Positions 56,557-64,000 of a stretch of DNA of 64,000 nucleotides are shown here, piece after piece (the first letter of the stretch is position 1; every line of letters begins with the position of its first letter). This DNA comes from Oncomelania hupensis (Eukaryota; Mollusca; Gastropoda; Littorinimorpha; Pomatiopsidae). The notes beneath the pieces are model-generated. The model ran no database searches. It was not told where the DNA came from and saw only the letters and a list, made by a program, of their open reading frames with translations. A program made the translations under genes and the position numbers. The stretch is from NCBI GenBank assembly GCA_036898135.1, contig CM072522.1, positions 2,692,921-2,756,920 on the forward strand, given 5' to 3'.

Positions 56557-57214
56557 CTTTAATTGGCGAGCCTAGCCAGGATCTGTGTATAATAGGAATT
56601 GGGTATAACCGGACCTAAGTACAATAAAATTAGATAACAGTAGAAGTAGAATAACTTAGAATAGTGTAAGGGTATAACACTGATCAGTTGGGTGCACTAT
56701 TCTTTAGTTAAAAACAGTGTCGGATAGTGCAGTGGTTGGAGCACTCGCTACTGTGTCGAAAGTGAAGCACCGTCCGGTGCGGTTAGCACTTGGATGGGTG
56801 ACCGCTAAGGTGTGAAGCGACAAACAACAACGCCCCCAGTTGACTCAACTGTGATTGAGTACCTACTCTCTTGAGGGTGGGGAAGGTAAAGCAGCGAGGG
56901 AGAGAGTTGGGCATCACCCTCATTACGCTGGCCCAAGATAAGTGTGATCTCCAACATCACGCTCCCCTACGGCCACAAGGCTATGGGACTACCTTTACCT
57001 TTTACCTTTTTGCTTCAAATATTTTTGTGCCTGTATGTTGCATTGTTCTTTTGCAGGTTTTGCTTAAATAACTGTTGTATGCCATATGACTCTTGTTTTA
57101 TTCTATTATTGATTACGACTTGTATGGTCTTTGCATTGTTTTTATTGACTTGCAATATTGCTAGTGTTTTGGTATTCCACTTGATTCAGAGGGTGTTCAT
57201 AGACACGTTTGGCA
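56557..57214 (+). other. leader of the young element, with primer-binding-site position
   Basis: Starts ctttaattggcgagcctagc right after the LTR; this is where the tRNA primer should bind, but I could not assign the tRNA. Contains the 5S-rRNA-like segment at 56756-56810. The end before gag is AT-rich and leucine/phenylalanine-coding in a short unrelated frame (56944-57330), probably a shadow. Confidence 0.7.
56756..56810 (+). other. 5S rRNA-like segment in the retrotransposon leader
   Basis: Reads tcgaaagtgaagcaccgtcc then ggtgcggttagcacttggat and gggtgaccgctaagg. Animal 5S rRNA has the same order (..GAAGTTAAGC.., GGTTAGTACTTGGATGGGTGACCGC), the region containing the box C part of the internal promoter. 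The 5' half of 5S is not present; a tRNA-like stretch (gatagtgcagtggttggagc) lies just upstream instead. A pol III-derived or SINE3-type insertion is one explanation. Confidence 0.65.
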
Positions 57215-60200
57215 ATGTCGGACCCAGTGGCCTTGAGATTGCGTTTCAAGGAATTGGGAGAAGCTTTACACTTAGCAGGGGGAGACCTAATTGCGTACAT
57301 CAATGCCGAGGTAGAGAAACAGGAGGCTAAGGCAGAGAGAGCAGCAGAGAGAGAGGCAAAGAAATTAGAAGCTGAACAAAAGAAACTAGCATTAGAAGCA
57401 GAGCAAAAGAAAGCAGAGTTAGAAGCAGCAAGAGAGCAAAAGAAATTAGAATTAGAAGCAGAGCAAAAGAAAGCAGAGTTAGAAGCAGCAAGAGAACAGA
57501 AGAAATTAGAATTAGAAGGAGAACAGAAGAAGGCAGCATTAGCAGCAGAGAGGGAAGCAGAAGTTAGGAAATGAGAGTATGAGAGGGCAGAAAAGGAAAA
57601 AGACAGACAGCATGAGTTAGAATTGAAAAGATTGGAATCAGGAGCGTCAAGTTCTTCCTCAACCCCTCCCCACTCAGATCAGCTAGAGGTAGCCCCCAAC
57701 CCTGTACAAGGAATGTCATTCCCACTGGGAACATTCAATGAGAGAGAGGAAGGTCTAGATCTCTATCTGACTAGGTTTGAGCGTCTAGCAACAGAGTACA
57801 AACTAGATCCCACTCATTGGTCGTTCAAGCTTAGTCAAGGGCTTAGAGGAAAGGCTTATGACATCTACAGTAAGCTACCGACTGACAGAGTGACTGACTA
57901 TCACAAAGTAAAAGAGGCACTCCTAACGGGATTCGAACTGACAGGAGAATGCTACCGGCAAAAGTTCCGCACCAATCGGAGAGTGAAAGGAGAGAGCTAT
58001 GCGCAGTTCGCGGATCGGTTGTCCACAATGCTGGATAAGTGGATTAGCCAGTCAGCCACGGCAAAGACGTATGATGGACTGACAGAACTGTTAGTATGGG
58101 AACAGCTACGGGAAACCATGACCCCCGAGCTGAGAACATTCTCAGTAGAGCAGGGCGCGGAAAGACTAGAAGATCTGGTCAAGGTCGCAGATAGGTACGT
58201 GGCCGCACACGGAGAAGCCAAGAGCTTCAGGCGAGACCTAAAGCCTAACGGGAAAGAGGCACAGAAACGAAGCCCTAACCGGGAAGAGCGCACCGCGAAT
58301 AAGCCGAATAACCCCAGACCTGGGCAAAATAAAGGACCCAACGCGGAATTCGGGAAAAGAGGTCCCGCAGAACAGAGACGGTATTGTTCGTTCTGCAACA
58401 GAAACAATCACTCCACCGCAGAATGTTTCAAGTTGGCCGCACAACGGAGGGAAGAGCGCGAAAGCCGGCCAGCGCACAGAGTTCTAACTCAAAGTAGCGG
58501 TAACAAGCCACACACGATCGGAGATCACCCATCGGTGACAGACACGGTCAAGGTCAACGGAAAAGAAGCGAACTGTCTGTATGACACAGGTCTATCATAC
58601 GACGCGATAGTTAGCGAATCTCTGGTATCGCGCGCGGACTTGACAGACAAGACAGTCGACTTACAAGGAGCAGACTTGACGAAACCGACGACTACTTGCC
58701 CAATAGCTTGGATCGAAGTAGAGAGTAGGTACGTCACAGGACGAATCCAAGCAGCTGTTTTACAGAAACCCCTGTATGATCTAGTGCTAGGTTGTAGGTA
58801 TGTGTTCTTAGGCACGCCCCCTAAAACTGTAGAGATAGCTGCAGTGCAAACCAGGGCCCAAGCTAAAACCCAACCACCCCAGCCCGAGTTCGCTCCGAAT
58901 CCAGGACTCGAAGAGATCAAAACAGCACAGAAAGAAGACACCTCGATAGCGAAGTGCTTCCAGAAGCTACCCAAGGCGCACACACCCCCGCACAAGGGAG
59001 ACTTCTACATGGAAGAGGGAGTTCTACATCGACAAGGAGATGGAGATCACACCCAACTAGTACTGCCAGCCACCCTTCGAGCCCAAGTACTAGAACTAGG
59101 CCACAGCATGCCACTCAGCGGACACATGGGAATTGGAGCCACAGTGCAGAGAATCAGCGCACACTACTATTGGCCAGGAATCACGGAGGATGTCAAGCGC
59201 TACGTGAAATCTTGCCACCAATGTCAACGATATTCCCCGCGACATCACACCATACCAGTTACCTTAGGACCATCAGTAGTAGTCGGCGTGCCATTCCAGC
59301 AAGTCTCAGTAGACATAGTAGGACCACTGCCCATGACCAAGAAGAGGAACAGATTTCTACTCACACTCGTCGACGCATGTACGATGTGGTGCGAAGCAGT
59401 CCCGTTGCCAGCGATTGACACCAAGAAGATTGCAGATGCACTCATCGCCATCTTTACCAGAGTCGGATTCCCGGACAGCATTAGAACGGACAACGGATCT
59501 CAGTTCACCGGCCGCCTGATGCAAGACGTGTTCGAGTTGATACAAGTTCATCACATTCGCACACCACCATACCACCCCGCCAGCAACGGACAAGTAGAAA
59601 GACTGAATGGAACCCTTCTCACCATCCTCAGGAAAGTCGCCGACGACAATCCAGAAGCGTGGGACACCTACGTGAATGCGGCACTGTTCGCATACCGAGA
59701 AACGCCCCATGCAGCCACAGGCTACACCCCGTCAACATTGCTATTCGGCAGACCTCTAGCAGGACCGCTAGAAGCCCTACGCAGAAGTTGGACGGAAGCC
59801 AAGATAGACGACACACCAAGAGGTGCCACCAAGTACGTCGCAGACCTGCAGGAAACCCTCAAAGCAACGTGGAAGAAAGCTGGTGAAGCACTGAAGAAGG
59901 CAAGAGCCCGTCAGGCGAAGTACTACAACCGCCACGCGAAGGACAGAGAACTGCAAGTCGGCGATCAAGTGCTACTCTTACTTCCAAGTGGAACCAACAA
60001 GCTGGACATCGCTTGGAGAGGACCGTACCGGGTGACTGCCAAGAAATCCAAGACAGTCTACCAAGTAGAGGTGAACGGGAGAGCCCGATACCACCACATC
60101 AATCTCCTCAAGAAATACACGGACCGACCAGCGACCCCCAGCACTCACAACTTGTTAGCCATCGCCATCGCGGAAGAAGGAGAAAGCATGGAGACCAATG

Positions 60201-61720
60201 CAGTAGAGTATCCCCTGCACTCCAAAGAAACCTACAAAGACGTGATACTCAACGGAGACCTAGCCGCTAACCAGCGACAGCAAGTACTACAGGTCATTCG
60301 ACAACATCAGACTGTGCTCACAGACCGACCAGGGAGGACAGACCTCGTCGAAGTAACCTTAACGGTGACCGACCCAACACCCGTCCGCCAGAAGCTCTAC
60401 CCGATGCCACTGTCTCAGCAGCGAGCCATCAAGGAAGAGATAGACACCTTACTGGCAGCCGGAATCATCTCAGAGTCTACCTCACCCTACAGCGCAGGCA
60501 CGGTACTGTTGCGAAAACCCAACGGAGAGCATCGACTGTGCATCGACTTCAGACTCCTGAATGCGGTAACGCAGTTCCAGCCAGAGCCACTCCCGGACCA
60601 GACCGACCTATTTGCCAAGCTACAGCGAGCGAAGTACTTCTCACGCATCGACCTCAGCAAAGGATACTACCAGATACCAGTACAACCACAAGTCCGAAAG
60701 TACCTAGCTTTCAGCACTATGGAAGGACACTTCGAGTTCAACGTACTTCCATTCGGACTCCACAACGCACCCAGCATCTTCAGCGCCATGATGCGAAAAC
60801 TCCTGGCACCCCTGAGCAGCGAGCACCTACATTCGTTTATGGACGACATCCTCATCGCTACACCTACGTGGGAGGAACATGTCACGCTCCTACAGCAACT
60901 ACTCGCCCGCCTCAGAGACACGGGATTGACGGCAAGACCCACCAAATGTCAGATTGGATTCACGGAACTAGAATTTCTGGGACACACCATCAGTCAAGGA
61001 AGCCTGCGACCGGTAGAAAAGACCGTGAAACGCCTACTCGACGCTCCTAGGCCCAAGACCAAGAAGGAAGTGCAGTCATTTCTAGGACTCTGCGGCTTCT
61101 ACCAGAAGTTCATCCCCAACTACAACAGCATCGCCGTACCACTGACTAATGGAACCCGGAAAATCGCCCCGGACAAAGTAGTATGGACAGCCGAATGCGA
61201 GACAGCATTCCAAACACTCAAGGACAGAATGACATCGGCGCCAGTACTCCACCTACCCGATTTGACTCAGCCATTCGTTCTTCGCACCGACGCAAGCGAC
61301 TTAGGCCTCGGAGCAGTACTGCTACAGCGCGACCCCAAGAATGCAGAGACGCTATTCCCTGTCGCCTACGCCAGCAGAAAATTGAGACCCGCCGAGACCC
61401 ACTACGCCACGTCGGAGAAAGAATGTCTTGGACTAGTCTGGGCCATACAGAAGTTTCAACTCTACCTGTATGGGACCCACTTCACAGTTCAGGTGGACCA
61501 CCAACCACTATCGTTCCTGGCAGCCTCCAAGTCTTTGAACTCTCGCCTGATGCGATGGGCACTCACCCTTCAGGCATACTCATTCCAAATCGAGTACATC
61601 CCCGGCAAAGAGAACCACGGAGCCGACTACCTCAGTCGCCATCTCGTGGAGGACACAGCAGCTGTCGCCCACCCAACACAACTAAGGGCCACAGCACCAG
61701 AATTCGTCCCCGCCCAATAA
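57215..61720 (+). CDS. gag-pol polyprotein of a Gmr1-like gypsy element, one in-frame stop
   Basis: The first ATG of the frame is 57215 (MSDPVALRLR); the TTG at 57209 is not needed. An N-terminal coiled coil with repeated AEQKKAELEAA units runs to a TGA at 57572-57574; the same frame is open again to 61720. Domains in order: capsid-like region (57740-58220); one CX2CX4HX4C knuckle (CSFCNRNNHSTAEC, 58385); protease with YDTGLS (DTG at 58583); linker VQTRAQAKTQ; integrase HHCC finger (ending CHQCQ, about 59230); integrase core D-x58-D-x35-E (codons at 59312, 59489, 59597); GPYRV chromatin/DNA-binding tail; RT with RIDLSKGYYQIPV and FMDD (60842); RNase H with TDASDLGLGAVLL and ending GADYLSR. 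All catalytic residues are present. The stop precedes the capsid, so it would cut off nearly all the protein unless read through. Confidence 0.93.
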
Positions 61721-61888
61721 AAACCCTGTCACTAGTGTCCATAGCTACCTGGCACAGTATTGCAGCTCAGGTAGAGCAACTTACTTAGTTTGTAAATAGG
61801 ACCCTAGGATAGTGCAGTGTTAAACTAGGCTCTGTAGTAGAAAAAGGTCGAATCCAGTAGTCATCGCCTTTTTTCAGTTGAGGGAGCC
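61721..61888 (+). promoter_or_regulatory. 3' untranslated part and polypurine tract
   Basis: Ends gttgagggagcc immediately before the 3' LTR, a short purine-rich tract broken by the final CC. At 61811-61860 a stretch with gatagtgcagtgttaaac and ggtcgaatcc resembles the tRNA-like part of the leader (gatagtgcagtggttggagc). Confidence 0.6.
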
Positions 61889-63425
61889 TGTCATGAACCG
61901 AGCAGTTTACCCTGCCCATTGACTATTTAGCCATGTGTAGTATTTGTAACAGTAGAGAAGTTAGACTATTACACAGCAGCAATTAAATTACACAGTAAAC
62001 CACACACCGCGAGCCCGACCCACATCGCAGTGAGTCAGCACTTGAGCTTTGAATCGGACCGTTTTAACCAATCAGAGCAGGCTCAGTGGGTAGAGCAGTT
62101 TTGACTGTGTCAGGGCCTAAGACAGTTTGAATCAGTCGTGTGTGAGCCGAGGTAGAGTCAACATCTCCACAGCTAGAGAAATCTCTACACTCATAGACCA
62201 GGAAGCAGGACTTTGAAATCTTAGAATTCTCTCAAGTCATCACGGGCCTGAACTTGTCAAACAGGTAAATGAACACCCTTCTGTTTCATCGTGATATATT
62301 TGTATTATTGTTGAAATTATGTTGGTGGAATTTGCTATGCATAAATGTGAATTGTTAATCCGAATTTGCGGGACCACGTGAAAGAGCCGACCACGAGGCG
62401 AAACACGACCGGTTGCGCCGCCATGTTGTATCCCGTACGGAACCACTGTTGTTTAACTTATATGTATGTTTGCAGACCAGTGACTGTACCCGTGAATGTT
62501 TATATTATTATTAATTCTGTATGTGTATAGTTAGACACGATTGATATTTATGTATATATAGGAATTTAGAGTGAGATTCCAGTGGAACCCGGAAGTAGCA
62601 GAATGTTCGTCGCTTATGTATAGAGATGTGGAGCTATCACTGAGGGCTACTTGGCTTTCAGTGAGACGCTCTGCACAAACCGATTATTCAGGGTTGTGCA
62701 GAATTTCGTCTCTTATATTACAGACGAGCAGGCGAGCTATCCCGAGCTATCCCGAGCTATCCTGTGTGCCCCACTCCACAGAAACGACTAGTTGGTTGAG
62801 GAGACTCTACCGCACAAGTCGGAAAGAGCCACCTTGAAACACACCCTGTCAGACCCCACAGCGTGGCAAGGGAACCCAACTACACAACTACAAAGGTGTA
62901 CCAGAAGCTATCTCACAGAAGGACTTTGACCGCACCATCAGAAAGTTAAGTGTAATCTCCGAAAGTGCACTTAAACTGATCATAACAGGACCACAGTAGT
63001 CCAACTCTTCAGAAACTGTAAAACGGACCACAGTAGTCCAAATCTACATGAGATATTTTAGCAAGTGCCCGAGGAAGATATAACAGCTGCCTAGACTATC
63101 AGCGATCGAACTATTAGCAGTGACTGAGACTTTTTAAGTTAGATTAGTACTTAGAGAACCTTGTATAGAGTAGAAGAAATAAATGTGTGATTTTAACTGT
63201 TATCAAGTGGCTGGACTACATATGATTCATAGCCGTGTGAAAGCTAGTGTGACAGTATTCTTTTACCATTTTTCTATCTATTTCTGTACCCCAACCTTAA
63301 CACAGAACGAGCTAAACAAATAAATTTATTAAAGTAATTCATAGGGTGACTTACTAGTAGTTCCCACCGAATAAACGTGAGGGTCCATAATTCCATTGTG
63401 CAGAGCCCATAAACCCCACGTGACA
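61889..63425 (+). repeat. 3' LTR of the young Gmr1-like element
   Basis: 1537 bp, same termini as the 5' LTR, about seven substitutions relative to it. Confidence 0.95.
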
Positions 63426-63430
63426 GTTAT

Positions 63431-63827
63431 CTGCGCTCAATGCTGTAGATGCCTCGGTAGCCAACTGTACGCGTCGACGTGGTTGTTGCCGTTTGCTGAG
63501 TTGGGCTCACGGTATACCGCCTGCTCGTCTGTTTGACAATGTCAGGCCGTGGCTACTTGATTGAATTCGAATATTGCTGTCTAATCTTCTCAGGAGAGAT
63601 TCTGTCAAAGAGTACTGTGTACTCCTCAGCGTTTCAAATTAGACTGACATTCTCTCTCTCCTTGAACCAACCAGAAATGGTTCTAACTAACCTTAGCTGT
63701 GTTCTCATTGGCTGAACCATCTTAGTGGATATAAAATTCGAAACACGATCGTAGGCTGCGATGATGTCACTAACTGTGCGTGTATCAAGCTACAAATGTG
63801 CTGAGTAAAACTGGGGCTCTTGTGACA
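63431..63827 (-). repeat. old solo LTR, third segment
   Basis: Diverged reverse complement of the 5' part of the 1537-bp LTR; the end gagtaaaactggggctcttg followed by tgaca parallels the complement of the LTR start (gggtaaactgctcggttcat, gaca). Together with 51100-51549 and 54900-55019 it makes about 960 bp, so the old LTR has lost sequence relative to 1537 bp. Confidence 0.6.
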
Positions 63828-64000
63828 GGCATAAGGAATAATGAACAAAGAGGACATTGGACAAAATGGAGAATGGACAAAAGTAGTTTTGAGTATCTGT
63901 TAAAAACAGATGATGTTCGATGTTTTTTTACGCTGCTTACTCACTGGTTAATTTACTGTTACAAATTAAAACAAATTGAGTCGTTGTTCAGTTGTTGTTG
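63828..64000. other. no supported gene
   Basis: Flank of the old LTR. Contains tggagaatggacaaaa, which also occurs on the other side at 51040-51057. Confidence 0.5.

Larger units (their letters stand above)
55020..63425 (+). mobile_element. young LTR retrotransposon, Ty3/gypsy with integrase before RT (Gmr1-like)
   Basis: 8406 bp flanked by the exact 5-bp duplication gttat (55015-55019 and 63426-63430). It has two 1537-bp LTRs, a leader, one gag-pol frame with a single stop, and a short purine-rich tract before the 3' LTR. The LTRs are about 99.5 % identical by my count (about seven substitutions, six of them transitions, no indels), so insertion is recent. The pol order is protease, integrase, RT, RNase H. 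No envelope-like ORF follows pol. Confidence 0.95.

Noticed and set aside
58997..61788. Several 80-200 codon frames overlapping pol (for example 60538-61050, 61183-61788)
   Set aside because: Shadow frames of the gag-pol reading frame.
55020..63425. Endogenous retrovirus with envelope
   Set aside because: Nothing beyond RNase H before the 3' LTR; no env-like frame, signal peptide or membrane segment.

Overview
The window looks like gene-poor intergenic or intronic DNA from a large, repeat-rich animal genome. The mix of families (BovB/RTE-like and CR1/L2-like LINEs, a tRNA-headed SINE with a 'gcgctatataa' tail, Gmr1-like Ty3/gypsy elements, Helitron-like and hAT DNA transposons, very dense TTC/TC/TAA/CA microsatellites) suggests a lophotrochozoan, most likely a gastropod mollusc; this is inference, not a species call. 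No bacterial or organellar genes, rRNA operon or intact tRNA genes were seen. The only host-gene candidates are one convincing internal exon (3946-4106, two psi-K-x-E motifs, good splice sites) and one weaker one (349-487), both on the + strand.

Layout. 0-4.2 kb: possible host intron/exon territory. 4.2-10.4 kb: dispersed repeat RepB, a tRNA-derived SINE, then dispersed repeat RepA interrupted by a decayed hAT transposon (6169-9301), itself interrupted by a LINE tail and a 63-bp retroposed RepB tail. 10.6-14.1 kb: two copies, in opposite orientation, of a non-autonomous Helitron-like family. 14.9-25 kb: BovB/RTE-like LINE remains, a RepA copy that preserves the empty site of the hAT insertion, RepB, SINE and LINE fragments. 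25-28.8 kb: microsatellites, a tRNA-headed SINE and a LINE tail. 28.8-36.0 kb: a TA-flanked inverted-repeat element split by a complete LTR retrotransposon on the minus strand (29290-35920, 5-bp duplication caaat). 36-44.6 kb: mainly microsatellites, a 501-bp element with ~110-bp inverted repeats inside a TTC tract, and a self-complementary minisatellite. 44.6-49 kb: a CR1/L2-like LINE interrupted in its endonuclease by a third Helitron-like copy, which carries a SINE. 51.1-63.8 kb: an old reverse-oriented solo LTR, interrupted by a BovB/RTE-like LINE (51550-54899) and by a young, nearly intact LTR retrotransposon of the same family (55020-63425, duplication gttat, two 1537-bp LTRs with about seven differences).

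Main biology. Both LTR retrotransposons have a gypsy-type pol in which integrase precedes reverse transcriptase, the unusual Ty1/copia-like order known for the Gmr1 group. The young one is complete except for one in-frame TGA in gag and carries a 5S-rRNA-like segment in its leader. The older one has lost RT and most of RNase H, but an out-of-frame RNase H tail after integrase shows that the order was the same. The remaining elements form a readable stack of nested insertions from which relative ages can be ordered.
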